From positions 337,001-401,000 of the forward strand of contig JAIXMQ010000019.1 in assembly GCA_025716855.1 (NCBI GenBank): DNA of 64,000 nucleotides. Direction: 5' to 3'. This document shows positions 1 through 12,247 of this stretch, piece after piece. The DNA is from Pilaira anomala (lineage: Eukaryota > Mucoromycota > Mucoromycetes > Mucorales > Mucoraceae). Numbering within the stretch: the stretch's first letter is position 1; each line of letters opens with the position of its first letter. Below the pieces are notes generated by a model. The model was given only the letters and a program-made list of their open reading frames with translations, had not been told where the DNA came from and ran no database searches. Both the position numbers and the translations under genes were made by a program.

Positions 1-465
1 AATAGAACTTGAGATTACCGTCGCTTATTGAACATTGAGCGTTAACACACCTACCACATGCAACAAAAAAAAAATATTATTTTCTACCTCTTCTCTTTTC
101 CTCTTTATATTTAAATGGCTAAACAAAAAGTAGAAAAAAGTCCTATAAAACCTCGAGATTTTCTTCTACCAAAGGACTTGACAGAAATTAGACAACGCTG
201 ACTAATCTTTTCTAGTGTGTAAGCAGTACAACCACGACTAAGCACAATCAAGAAGATCCAGTTACTAAAGTAAGTATTGAACCTTCAATTATATCCTCAA
301 TTGGTTCTTCTACTGGTTCTTCAAATGAATCTCGAATGAGCTGTTCATTATTTTGAACCAGTGGGCTCGCTAGAATCATCACTGACATTCTAAAAAAAAC
401 AAAGTGACCCGATTAGTAATTCAGAAAACAAAACGTTTCGTTCCTGTCAACAGAAAGCGAATCAA
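1..465. other. Left edge, AT-rich, no intact gene
   Basis: No ORF can be supported here. From about 240 to 370 there are short Ser/Glu-rich readable stretches that may be the eroded 5' part of the neighbouring pseudogene. A 10-nt poly(A) lies near 64. Confidence 0.4.
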
Positions 466-1145
466 ACGATAATATTCCTGAAAATAGCGTTTTAGCCAAG
501 TATTTCGAAGAACTCCAAATTCGTTTAACAAATGAGGGGTACCCCACTGAGTACGAGAAAGGTACATTTTGGATTGAGCCTATGATGACCTTTTTTGCTC
601 TTAAAGCAAAGAACCTCGATTACTTGTACAGACCACGAGTTTTTCTGCGGATCCCACACCTTTTAATCAACAATGGTTTGGAGAGTTTGAGATGTCCAAG
701 AACCGACTGCAACAAGAAACTGGAAACAAAGGGTTATAATAAAAAACCTCATGCCAGACGAATCGTAAATTTATTCAGGTACCAAAAAAAAAAAAAAAAA
801 AAAAAAAAGTTTATGGGCACTAATCTCTTTCGAAAAAATTAGTTGTTTTTACCTTATGTCGATGAGATATAGATTTTCTAGCTCTAAATGTGGTGCTTCG
901 TTTAACGCACACGACTCTGAAAATGTTGAGCAGCTTCCTTTTGAGTTGCAAGTTGAGTTTCCTGCTGTTCTTTCATATAGAGGAGGAATATCCAAGAAAG
1001 TTGCCGATTTACTTAGGCCTTGTCTTCAAAAGTCTGTTGGCCCAGAGAGATTTCAAAAGATTCTTCGAGAGCTGCATGTCCTTCAAAACGGCCGAATTGG
1101 GCTTCAGTATTTGCTTTCCGAGTATAAGAAAAGAAATGAAATCTC

Positions 1146-1181
<36 letters not shown>

Positions 1182-3889
1182 CTCACCGCTTGAGGCTTTT
1201 TCCTCATTTGATGATCAATTAAAATATACTGGATTTATACCTACCGGTACATATTTTCGAACAATTTATACAGAAATTATTGATACTCTTCAACCAAAAA
1301 TGGACAAACATATGATGTTGTTAGAAGGAAAAATTTTAAAGGGGGATCATTCTTTAAATTTCCAAAGCACATGGCCAAAACAGAATATAATAGTGTCTTC
1401 ACCGGCTTATACACCATGAAGAACAAATATGAGGAAATCGTATATCAAGTGTTAGTATCATCCAAGGCATTATCGTACTTAAAACATTCATTTCAGAAAA
1501 TGCGAGAGACATACACTGATTATGGTCATGAAATGCTAATCGCCTTCTATACAGATAATGTTAAAGGTAACCAAACATTTGTTGAAGAAATATTTGAGTC
1601 CTTGAAAGGAGGTGTGAAGCCAACTTCAATCGATGAAATAAGCAGCGTAGGTGCAAGCGGTAGTGGTCACCTTGAGTTGCCTAATGACGTGAAAGTATCA
1701 TACCTTTGTCGTAACTTTGATTTGACAGAAAGATCTATGAATCAACTGCTCAACAAAATCCATAGTGCCTCAATGGAAATGAACAGGGCAAAGCTTTTAT
1801 AGGTCTTGACTGTAAGTGGGACATTGATTATTCCCAAGGGGTGGATAACAGCAGAGTAGATGTTTTACAGATCGCGTTCGATAAAAAAAGTTTTCATTGT
1901 GTAATCGATGGATGTTGGTCTTTTTTGCTTCATTCTTCAGTGAACATCCTAAAAAATGAGAATATAATGAAAGTTGGTAGGCAGGTCAGTGGGAATTTAA
2001 GTAGATTGTGAAGGAGTATGTGCATTAATTGTAAAAGGAAAATTGAGTTGGGGTCCTTCTGTTCTTCAAGAAAAGTCATCCCTAATGGTATGTCTTCCTT
2101 GTCAAGTATTTCGCTTCGTGTTTTAGGACGAGGAATTAAAAAAGATGAGAGGTTAAGCTTTTGATCTAGCTCTACGCTAACAAGTGAACAAATCAACTAT
2201 GTTGCCATTGACGCTTGAGCTAGTTTATCTATCTACAAATTAGTTAAAGACATTCCTGAAACTGGTTCACGAGTTAACTCAAGAAATTGCGTTCCAGGAA
2301 CATTTGTTTCTTTAAAGCCACGAGGACTTAAACATGTAGTTGTCTCAGGCCGAATTGAGCAGGCAATGGGCTCCAATAATTTGGAAGGAAACTCTTGCTT
2401 AATAAGGTTATCTAAAATAAATATTCCGGGATACTTGGTGACGCCTGTACATGACAACAATAATAATGGGTTATCTTCCGTACCTTTAAGTTCATTTACT
2501 GGGCCGGTTACTAACATCGTTTTAAAAGCTTTAAAAGCTGATCTTATAACCGCTGTAGGAGAACAACAACTAACAACAAATGTAGAGGCACCAGCATCAT
2601 CCAATAATATAACAATTGAAGCTACTACAACTTCAAATGATGCATCAATAATTATTAGTGCTACCAGTGACACAAATGTTGAAATTGCTTTTAATGCAAT
2701 GTTTACAAACAATATCACTGATGTTGATAAGAATAGTTTTAAATATGGTTACGTCCTGTTTTTTTCTAACTTGAATATATCAAGCGAAATTACTTCAGAG
2801 CAAAATGATGACAGGCGCATTTATTCTCGAGTTGTAAAAGATACATTTCATTTGATGGACATGATTAAGTCGTACAAAGGTCATTACGATCCTTGGTTAA
2901 CTCAACACTTGGACTTTCTACGCCAATCAATAGAAATGAGTAGTATAACCAAAAGCATATTGCAATTGAAGCAAATGCTTTGAGATATCGTGGATCAAAA
3001 GAAGTTTTTGGTATATGTTCGTTACCTGATGAAGAGACAGAAAGGTTAAATATATTAAAAAAGGATACTGAAGATACTACTCTTGTTCAAAATGTTGACG
3101 AAATTGAAAACGATCTGACAATCCCAAAAATGAAAGATACGGTTTTTTCAAAAATTATTTAAAAAAAAAATAAAAAAAAAATACGCGGTTATTGCAGTAC
3201 ACACTCTGGAAGAAAAGCTGTTTTTTTTGGAAAAATGGTAAATGAATACTTTGATCAGCTCGCAAAAGTCTTACACGTATTCTGTAATGGTGAAGAGTTA
3301 TTTTACAAAACTCCAGAACATTTAGAAAGGCATTATAAACATTGGGAAGACCAAAAATTGTCTCGTACTACTCGCAAAGTTCATTATAGTTACTGTCTTG
3401 GGATTAATTCAAGATCGAATTTCTCAAAAAAATGCTATTTGCACACACACACCACCAGTTGTACCATCTTCACTGAACATAACTAGCAATAACAACGTGC
3501 TGACAGCTCCAGTCATGCCTACCCAATTTCCTTCTTTAGAGGTACTTACACCACATACTACTTGTTATCCAACTGGCAGTAATATAACTACTATTAATTA
3601 TTACCATAGTATACAGCCACAAGTAACCCCATCAACTCCTTTACCTTCGATTCGGAACATGCCTCAATTACAAAGTCGAACTCCCATTGCAGTATCACAT
3701 CATCCTTACTCAAATGTTTTATCGGCTCCAGCTTTAAAAAAATCATGTAAGGGATGTGGCGATTATCTTTGCAAAGGAAAAATGCGTAGATCTGAGTGTA
3801 AGAATCCTAATTGTCTTAGTTGCAGAAGTAGCGTTTGTGAAGGAATTTGGGATAAGAAAGAATGTCAAAATCCTACCTCTGTCAAATAG
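466..3889 (+). pseudogene. Decayed repeat-family gene: DUF6729-like domain plus RNase D-type 3'-5' exonuclease
   Basis: Coding similarity runs through several frames. Bases 500-777 give a stretch (WIEPMMTFFALKAKN, CPRTDCNKKL, HARRIVNLF) like the Cys-containing DUF6729 region. It continues after a probable poly(A)-bearing intron (about 778-841) with KCGASFNAHD. A second probable intron (about 1120-1181) carries a long poly(T). From 1803 an exonuclease follows: GLDCKWDID, VDVLQIAF, MKVGRQVSGNLSRL, then INYVAIDA before a stop. This is the order of a DEDD nuclease. Damage: frameshifts near 1360 and 1800, in-frame TGA at 2009, 2162 and 2216, and Lys for the expected Glu of the DxE motif at 1814. 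The last part (3750-3889) is Cys-rich (SCKGCGDYLCKGK). Such proteins are repeated and transposon-like in fungal genomes (family knowledge). Exact superfamily is uncertain. Confidence 0.65.
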
Positions 3890-4989
3890 TGATTTTCTCT
3901 TATTTTCTCTTATTTTCTCTTATAGCTTAACAACAGCCCCAATTTTTCTTTTTTTTCTTCAACATCAAATTATTCAACGTTAAATAAATAACTTTTTTTT
4001 TCTACACTTTATTAATTCGTTTTATCTCTAATCATCGTTTAAAGCGCTTAAAATAGCTTTTGTTAATACAGAATTCAAAAAAAAAAGTTTGGCTATCGCC
4101 AGACTTTTTTCAAAATTCCCTTTTTGGGAAAACATATTCTGTCCCCCCAGATATGTCACCCGAGCCCAAAAAAAAAATAATTTGGTACGCAAAAAAAAAA
4201 AAGGGGGGGGGGACGCAAAAAAAAAAAAAAATCTTCGAGCGCAAAAAAAAAAATCAGGTGCGCAAATCGATTGGAAAAAACATAAATTTGATCAAAATGG
4301 TTACTATTTTCTTTTGGATGCGAGGAAACGGTTTTTAATAAAATAGCAAAACATCAAGTTGCGTCACATTTATGATAATAATGCAAATCTTATTTCCTTT
4401 GTTTGACAGCATTTAAAATCAATAAGCTTTTTAGTATTATTATTCATAACAACTTTGCTCAATTCCCGGATTTATATTTAGTTCCTAATCAAGAAATGAA
4501 CTCGAGTAAGGCAGAGAAACATATTTAATATGTTAATAAAAATAAATGGGCCACTTTTTCATTTCCTTTTACTCTGGCAATTGGATTATAAGTTTTCTAC
4601 AAGAAAGGTGGGAGAAGACTTGCTTTGCTTCTGAGAATAAATGGTTACACTTAAGCATATTTTTGAAACCTGATGACAGCAAAGTTTAAGATTTGCAACA
4701 TCAGTTTGGCATACATTTGATATTGCTAAGATGTCAAGGTATTGGCCATCTATTTGCGGACGAGTCGCCCTTAATTGGATGATCGCAATAATACCTGGTG
4801 ATAATCCTGAGAAATTTAAACAAATATTGAATAAATTGTTCTTGTTTTCTTTCCATGTCTATCCGAAATTCAATTATTGAGAGCTGAGCAGATAAAAAAC
4901 TACAGATACGATTCCTCTAATTTTTAAAATTTATTCAAGATAAAAGAATGCTGTTGCAAAAAAAAAGAAGAAATGGGTTACAAAGAAAC
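3890..4989. other. Intergenic, low complexity
   Basis: No gene seen. Bases 4160-4265 hold five poly(A) runs, most preceded by GC-containing punctuation such as ACGC or GAGCGC, around a G9-10 run. A hairpin with one G:T pair (AAAGTTTGG, loop CTATCG, CCAGACTTT) lies at about 4082-4106. The rest is AT-rich spacer that includes the 3' UTR of RPL11. Confidence 0.5.
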
Positions 4990-5653
4990 TTAAGCCTTGT
5001 AAGAAACAACACCGTCGAAACGGGTCTTGAACCATTCTTGAGATTCCTCCTATTAATTATAAAAAAAGAGCATTAATAAACAAATTTAATTATGCTACAC
5101 TTTCAAAAAAAAAATTGTATAAACTTTACCTTCTTGATACGGTGAGTGACACCAACCTTGGACTTACAGTGCTTTCTACGAGAGACACGGTTACCGGGAC
5201 GGCCCATGACAACGTAGTAATCCATACCGTAAATACCAATGGAAGGATCATACTTGATACCTAAATCAATATGTTCGTCGATACCGAAACCGAAGTTACC
5301 GGTTTCAGAGAAGTTACGAGCCTTAAGTTCGTATTCCTTGACCTTCAAACCACGTTCAAGGATTTCTTCGGCCTTGGGACCACGAACAGTAACATGAACG
5401 GCAATCTTTTCGTTACGACGAATAGAGAAAGTACGGACAGTATAACGGGCCTTGGTGTAGACGGGAGTTTGACCAGTCAATTGTTCAAGAACCTTGGCAG
5501 CACGGGTAAGTCTATCACCAGATTCACCAACACAAATGTTGAGAACTAACTTCTCAATTTGGAGGTTACGCATAGGGTTCTTGGTCACCTTCTGTTCTTC
5601 GGCGCTCTAAGAGGGATAGGGTTAGTTAGTGTCTACCTTTCCACAATCACCAT
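4990..5653 (-). CDS. RPL11: 60S ribosomal protein L11 (uL5)
   Basis: Structural protein of the large ribosomal subunit; it binds 5S rRNA in the central protuberance. Proposed exons: 5651-5653 (ATG only), 5130-5606, 4990-5049, giving 179 aa, against 174-178 in yeast and human. Seen: [20 protein letters not shown] near the N-terminus, [39 protein letters not shown] and a C-terminus ending GVVSYKA. Joining the ATG to the exon that begins AGCGCCGAAG restores the usual short N-terminal extension ([15 protein letters not shown]). That needs a 44-nt first intron, at the short end for this window. An upstream ATG at about 5692 with a longer leader is the alternative. Family identity is certain; only the first exon is open. 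Confidence 0.96.
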
Positions 5654-6181
5654 GAACAATGTGAGAGATCAATGATATTATGTTTGTTGACATGATTTCT
5701 TAAATTTCTTTTTTTCCGCTTTCGTTTCTTTTGGTGAGTTCCAAATGATTAGAATCGAGGCATGATAGTGTAATAGTATTAGTTTTTTCGTAGTTGCAGT
5801 TGTTGTATTTCAGTTCATCCATCAATCCGTTCATCCATATCACTCTCACAATGTTATGGTATCATTATAATATATTACCATGTTGTCAAACGATGTAATA
5901 AAAAGAGGGATAACTAAAATGCAGTTTCTTTTTGACTATATTGCCCTTTGCTCAGTTGTGAATATTTCGAATCATGACAAATTTGCCACCGGACATTATT
6001 AAACTACAGATACCGGACATATACTTTCAAATATCAAAGAATAAGGCAGACGAAAAATAAAATATAAAATAGCAAATTTATGAATGTTTTTACAGAAGTT
6101 GTGTTTATTTAAAAGTTAAAATCCTCAATTTGTACAGAGTTATTAAGCACATAATAGGAAATAGAACCAAGTTTATGAAAT
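5654..6181. other. Upstream region of RPL11 / downstream of RPS8
   Basis: About 530 bp with no ORF. Both flanking genes are on the minus strand, so it should hold the RPL11 promoter and the RPS8 3' UTR. I see no motif I can name with confidence. Confidence 0.4.
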
Positions 6182-7182
6182 TTAATGCTTCTTGGACTAA
6201 AAATAAATAAATATTAGTTACGCGAAAATTCCCATTTTACTTTCAATATAATTATCTCTTTACCTTGATCTTACGGAGGTAGAACTCGAGTTCTTTACCT
6301 TCAAGAATATAACCATCACAACGACCAGATTGACCGGGACGAGAAGCAATGACAGCGTAGAGACGACCAGCATTGAATTGATCGTTCAAAAGAGGATCAA
6401 TAGCAGAGGTGGCAGCACGAGCAGCAATCTTCTTCTCGACACTGTTGGACTTCTTTTCAGCAGCAGCAGGCTATATGCAAATAATGTTTTTGTTAGTGTA
6501 TTGTTTAAATGCTTTACTCTATTTATTCAACTTACGGCAGCTTCACCAGCCTTGGCCTTACCAAGAGCAATGGCGTAGTGAGATTCGTACCATTGACGGA
6601 AAGGTGTAGCATCGATTTGAATGACAGCACCCTTGACAAGAGTGTTGGTACGGACTAACTCGTTGTTGGAGGAGTTATAGACAACGGTCAAAGCACGAGT
6701 CTTGCGAGAGATTCCTTCGGAACCCCAAGAGAAGTTACCGGATTCGAGACGAAGAGCACGACGCTTGAAGTTACCACCACGAACACGAACAAGATGAATA
6801 CGCTTAGCACCCAACTTGGTGTTGGCAGATTGACGACCTAACTCGAACCTGACAAAAATGAGGTCAATTAAAGTGTTCTCTGTTACATTTTTGTCCTCGC
6901 ACTTTTATACAGAAAAGAAGATTCGATGCTAGTTTTCTTTTTAGAAAGAAGTTATAGCTATACATTCTGAATTGACAAGTTGCTTTTTGCTATCCAAATC
7001 TTCATTCGTATAACGTACGAGTAAAAAAAAAAATACTTACTTTCTCTTCTTTCTGTATTGATCACGTCTAGCACCGGTGGCGCTACGCTTATGGCGAGAA
7101 TCACGGCTGATACCTATGATGGATGGATGTATTTAAGTATATTGACATTGGATGGATGTATGTGTATCATCTCTTTACCCAT
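6182..7182 (-). CDS. RPS8: 40S ribosomal protein S8 (eS8)
   Basis: Component of the small ribosomal subunit body. Exons in transcript order: 7179-7182, 7041-7113, 6536-6848, 6264-6470, 6182-6196, giving 203 aa, the normal size for eS8. Seen: [92 protein letters not shown] and a basic end (RKIKSKKH). The first coding exon is just ATGG; the last encodes SKK-H-stop after a canonical intron. Reading through that last donor would also give a stop within four codons, so the exact C-terminus rests on the splice sites. RPL11 lies downstream on the same strand. Confidence 0.96.
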
Positions 7183-8876
7183 ATTATTTGCAGAGAAGGA
7201 ACTTTGGAATTCTTGGCCGCCTAGACATTTACATTACCCTCGCCTGTTTAGAAGGGGTTTGAAATTGATTTAAATGAAAAAAAGGATTCAAAGTCACATA
7301 CTGCAATTGGGATTTGTACCTTATCATCCATCGTCTGTACATTACTATACTGCAAATCTTCGTTGAAATTACAAGCTGCTATCACGAAATTTTGGTTTCT
7401 ATTTATAACTGAATACGAGAAAAAGAAAGAAACAAGAAGAAACTATGTATAGATTTGCTTTTAAAATGCCTTCGAAAAGTATAATAAAATAATAAAAGAA
7501 AAGATTCAAAATTAAAGTATTAATTTAATTGGAAGTACAGTATTAAAAATAAAGTTGAATCCTATCTTTGCCACGTTTCTATTGTAAATAGGTATCAGCT
7601 GTCAATTTACTAACTTCACTTTACTTTTTTTTTTTTGTATTAACTCAGGTTAATTAAAAAGTATCATATTAGTTTGATAACTATATACAAGCGCAACGCT
7701 CCCTAGAAAATTTCTGGAACTTCCAGGCCTAAATAATAATAGTTAAATACTTAATTTCGGGAGTCTTTCCCTTAGATATACTAGACGTTCAAAACAATCT
7801 ATAATTTGTTACTTTTGAAAACTTCCATTTTTTTTTTTTTTTTTTGTAAATCAAAGTACATATGTATACATCTATCTCTTTTTAGTGTATTTTCTGGAAT
7901 TCAATAGAAGGAATGAATTTTGGTTATAAGGCGATGTTTTTTTTCAATTTTTTGGGTTTCTGGAAGACGTGGTCATATTATTTCATGTTTTGATTTGCTT
8001 TTGTAACTGACAAGCTAATTAAAGTTTATATTACAATATTCAAGATAGCTATAATTAATGATATACGTTTTTCTAAAACCATATCACATAGAAATGTACA
8101 ACCATGATTACATTAGCAGTAAATACAAAAATCTATCTCTGTGTAATAATATGAACATGTTTTTAAAAACAGGCCTTCTGTACAATCTCGTATTTATTCT
8201 AGCGCAGTACTTTTGAAAAATATTATTGCATTTTCGATTTAAGGATCAGGAGGCTGGACATGTTTTTTAAATATTAATAAACTTAGCTAGAATATCTTAT
8301 TAGAGGCAATATTCAGCAACATTTTTTAACGCGAGTGTATGGAAGTTCAAACTTAACTAATGCATAAATTCGTAACGCATGTTATGTAAACTGCGAATAT
8401 TGGAAAATTTAAATAGTCCATCAATTGTTAATTTACAATAATTACATTATTTCACAAAATCGAAGTGTCATGGCTACAAAATATAAAGTGCTTTATTGCA
8501 AAACAATTTTGAGCTAGCGATGACCAGCAACAATATAATTAAATATTTATACTCAATAAACATCTTCATGGTGATTTTTCTCAAAAATAATTAAAGATGT
8601 ATTTTTATATACGTTAAAGTTACATCATTTCTATCGCCCCTAAAATATATATTCTTTCCATTTTGTCCCAGTAACTGTTCACCCTAAAATTGTTATTTGA
8701 TACATGAAGTTATATTTGAAAAGTATCAATAATGAGCAATTATTTTGATAAGTTGGGACTATTTATAATTTGAAATGTGTGATCTTTTAAACAGATATAC
8801 GCCGGAAGCATATCAACATCAAGTTGCTATTTGTCTTAGAATAATAAGATGTTCAAATTTATCCTTCATCTTCTAT

Positions 8877-8913
<37 letters not shown>

Positions 8914-9141
8914 GGAATGAAACATATAGAAGGCTACCGTTATTCTTTTAAAATATTTAAAACAATACTTGCTTTACAATTAAGACCCATTATTCTTAAA
9001 AATTGCTTGTTCGAAGGTGACTGCAACGCCGCTTTGCTACACCAACAAGGGTAAATATAAACTGGCTTTGAAAACGATTAGTAAACCAGATCAATTCGTT
9101 GAAGCGTGTTTCTTTTCATCTTTCGAGACAAAAGATTACAA
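7183..9141. other. Divergent intergenic region RPS8 / SRP68
   Basis: Nearly 2 kb of AT-rich DNA without a supportable gene. It should contain the RPS8 promoter (left part) and the SRP68 promoter (right part). A 34-nt poly(A) lies at 8878-8911 and a poly(T) of about 17 at 7828. Confidence 0.4.
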
Positions 9142-11159
9142 ATGGCCGAACGTAAATATCAAAGTTTTAGTGATTTGCATAATCTCGCAAAGTTTTAATC
9201 TTTCAATGTTTTAATAGCAATGGATATTCAACACAGTACTGGCCCGATGTCGATGGATGGTAAAAAAATAAAAACACGTACTCACTACCACCAGATTTTA
9301 ATCTTTTTTTCTTAAGTTTTGGGTCTTATTAATTCGTCTCGTATGACCTATGGTCTTAGACACGAAGACTATCAAAGATATCGGTAAGTACTTTCTCTCT
9401 CTCTTTTTTTTTTAGAAAAAAATATAAATATGTAAAATCCTAAAAATACAAACTTATAATTTGTTATAGTGAGTACTGTACCAATCGTATTCATCGACTT
9501 CGTCAAATTCTCAAGTTAACTCAAGCCAACAACAAGAAAGTCAATGTCCAAAAGAGCTTGCCCCAGGAGATCAATGATGTTCGCTACCTTCATCTTTATG
9601 TATATGAAAGTGAAAGAGCCTGGTCTTTTGCCATGGAGTTAAAGCAAGAATCTGCAAACAGTATGGATACTCGTCAACGCCATCATGTTGTTAAACGCTT
9701 AAAGAAGGCTTCTCAATATGCGCAGCAATTGTATACTCTCTGTGAAAATCAAACAGTTGAAATCCGAACTGTGTTAGATGCTAAAGTGAGACTTTTTAGT
9801 ACAACGAGATTTTTCTTTTGGTATTAACATTTTTCCACTAGGCATACGCTACGTTAATGAAGGGTTATCTTCTATTAGAACAACAAAATTGGCAAGAAGC
9901 GTTATATAAATTAGTCGAATCAAGGTAATTAAGAAAAAAAGACGTTTTTTTTTTCTCTTTATTCAGCTATACTCTTTAGAACTATCTATGAAAAATTTGC
10001 TCAGATGAACAGTAACGCTGAGCAAGAAGCTTTATGTTATTCAGCAATAGATAAAATTGATCCCAACATTCGTTTCTGTCTATATAAGATTGGAAAAAAT
10101 AACTCAATTGAACAGATTGCAGAGGAATATCAGTCTAAGGAATTGGAAGCTCAAATTTCAGCAATGGGTCAAAATAAGAAGGAAACTGTACAAAAATCAA
10201 TGAACTGGCGCGACAAACAATTTACAATCAAGTCTGAACCTTTAGTAAACGCTATCGATAAAAAGGATTGGGTTGAAGCTGAAAAATTGATTAAAAAAGC
10301 TCTGAAAGAGGATAAAGAGGCTACTGCTAAAATTACCTCTTCCAAGTCTGCTAAGGCAACCGAAGATTTGAATAATATTTTCACTTTTGTTGAATACAGC
10401 TTGTTTGCAACTAATATTCAGCGCAACTTGGAATTAGTTAAAAACGTAGAAAAACCTCAACAAGCTGTTAAATTGTATGACGATATCTTAAAGGTATGAA
10501 AGATTTTTATACGCTTATGCGTTTAAAATTGAAATAGATGAATTATGTTGAATATTAACTCTCAATAGAACACTGAACACATTTGGGGGTTACCTAATGT
10601 TCGTGATGATATATCATTTGATAATGAATTAAGTACGTTATCTCTCTACTATAAAGCTTGTAGATGTGTACAGGTTGCATTATCATACATCAATTTGAAG
10701 AAGACACTTGAATCACTTGCCATTTATGATCGCGCTCAAATTTATATTGTACAAGCCAAGCAAGCCCTTGCTCAAACTAAATCGTTTTCTCAAGATTCTC
10801 TTTTGAAAATTAATGAAGACGATTTATCTACCTTAGAAAATACCGTCCGCACTGGAATTTGGAAATCGCGTGCTGCTTGGTTCCTTGAAAATGGCCAAGA
10901 TGAAGAAAAAATGACAGAAGACATGAGTCAATTAAATCTGAATGCTGACGCTTTGATTACTAACTTAGATGCCTACCCTAATGCTATTAATAGCAATCAC
11001 TTGGTAGATTTCCCTCCTAAATTTGAACCTGTCGCCTGTAAACCATTTTATTTCGATTTAGCTGCTAATTTTGTTAAATACCCTGAACAATCATTATCCG
11101 ATCGTTCCGAGAAGAATACAGGTTCTAGTGGTTTCTGGAATATTTTTGGTAGAAAGTAA
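9142..11159 (+). CDS. SRP68: Signal recognition particle subunit SRP68
   Basis: SRP68 binds the SRP RNA S domain with SRP72 and is needed for co-translational targeting to the ER. Exons 9142-9151, 9218-9259, 9317-9383, 9470-9785, 9842-9924, 9980-10493, 10569-11159 give 540 aa (human 627). Seen: MTYGLRHEDYQRYREYCTNR (the N-terminal RNA-binding region), VYESERAWSFAMELKQES, TIYEKFAQMNSN, DKIDPNIRFCLYKIG, VKLYDDILK, LESLAIYDRAQIYI and a C-terminal LVDFPPKFEPVACKPFYFDL, followed by a Gly/Ser tail ending IFGRK. These blocks match SRP68 in order. The start joins ATGGCCGAAC to the exon beginning CAATGG; an ATG at 9220 in the second exon is an alternative start. All phases close. Confidence 0.95.
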
Positions 11160-11448
11160 AAAATAAAAAAAAATTACAACTTTTGACAACCAAGTAGGTT
11201 GCATCATTTGAACCAATGAATTTTATAAAAGAGGTCACTATCTTTACACGACAAAGGAAGTGCCCATCTACTAAACAGAAAATGAATTATATATATAAAT
11301 ATACATATATATATGTATGTATAGCTCGCCCTAACTACACAAAAAATGATTAAAGCTCGGTCTATATTTTTATTTAGATAATTTGATTTTAGGTTACAGA
11401 TAGTCTCTGCAAACTTCTATTTATACATGTATATTGACATTTATTTAT

Positions 11449-12247
11449 TTATTGATCTGTTACAACGGCATTCTTTACAACTGATTTAATTTCATCTACT
11501 TTATCCAATAATAACTGAGAAGTCTGAACTAATTCCTTTCTTTTTTGGCGAGCATTGAGGTGAGGACCGCAGGAGAACGAATCTAAATCAAACAATACAA
11601 GCATGATTTGTTCAGCAAGATATGCACCAGTATATATTTTCTTCTTTTTATCTTTTTCTGTCTTTTCAGCTTTATTCATAAATTCCTTTGTATCCTTTTC
11701 ATACTTTTTAACTTGTGGACTTATTTCTTCATCTAATTTGTCCTTGAGAACTTGCAATTTTTCTATTAATACTTCTTCCTCACTCAAATGTCCATTTCCG
11801 TGCTTAGTCGGCTGTTTAGTAGGTTGTTTAGCAGGTTGTTTAGCAGGTGGCTTAGTAGTATGTCCTTTAGTTTCGTGTGTATGCTTTTGGTGATGATCCT
11901 ATATGACATGTTAGTTTTTTTTTCTCTTTTTCAATTCATATTTTAAAGTTCTTTACATCGTTAATTTTCAAAAAAATAAAACAGCCAGGCCTGATACCGT
12001 AAACACTTATAGGCAATTCATCATTACTCATAGACGCTATAAAAGCTTTTAATATCTATTTATGCCAAAATATAAAAATTGAAATACCTCCAAAGGCCTG
12101 TAATCTCATTAAACTTGGATCTACACCAGTCATGCGTTGAATATGTGCTTTCAGTTCTTTCACTGGTGTTGCTTCCATGTCTTTTACACTTTGGAACTCG
12201 ACGGGAAACTTTTTTCGACCCCATTTTACTTGAATAGATACAGACAT
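11449..12247 (-). CDS. BAG-family co-chaperone with N-terminal ubiquitin-like domain
   Basis: Proteins of this type are nucleotide-exchange factors for Hsp70 and couple it to the proteasome. Exons: 12088-12247, 11957-12036, 11449-11898, giving 229 aa. Residues 1-80 form a ubiquitin-like fold (VSIQVKWGRKKFPVEF, TPVKELKAHIQRMTGV, RLQAFG, then SVYGIRPGCFIFL). A His/Lys/Pro/Gln linker with repeated KQPxKQP steps follows. From about 118 there is a long helical BAG-type domain (EEEVLIEKLQVLKDKLDEEI to the end) with LVLFDLDSFSCGP and a closing LLLDKVDEIKSVV helix. Similar in layout to fungal Bag101/Bag102 and human BAG1. Mechanism is known from the family; specificity cannot be read here. Confidence 0.88.
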
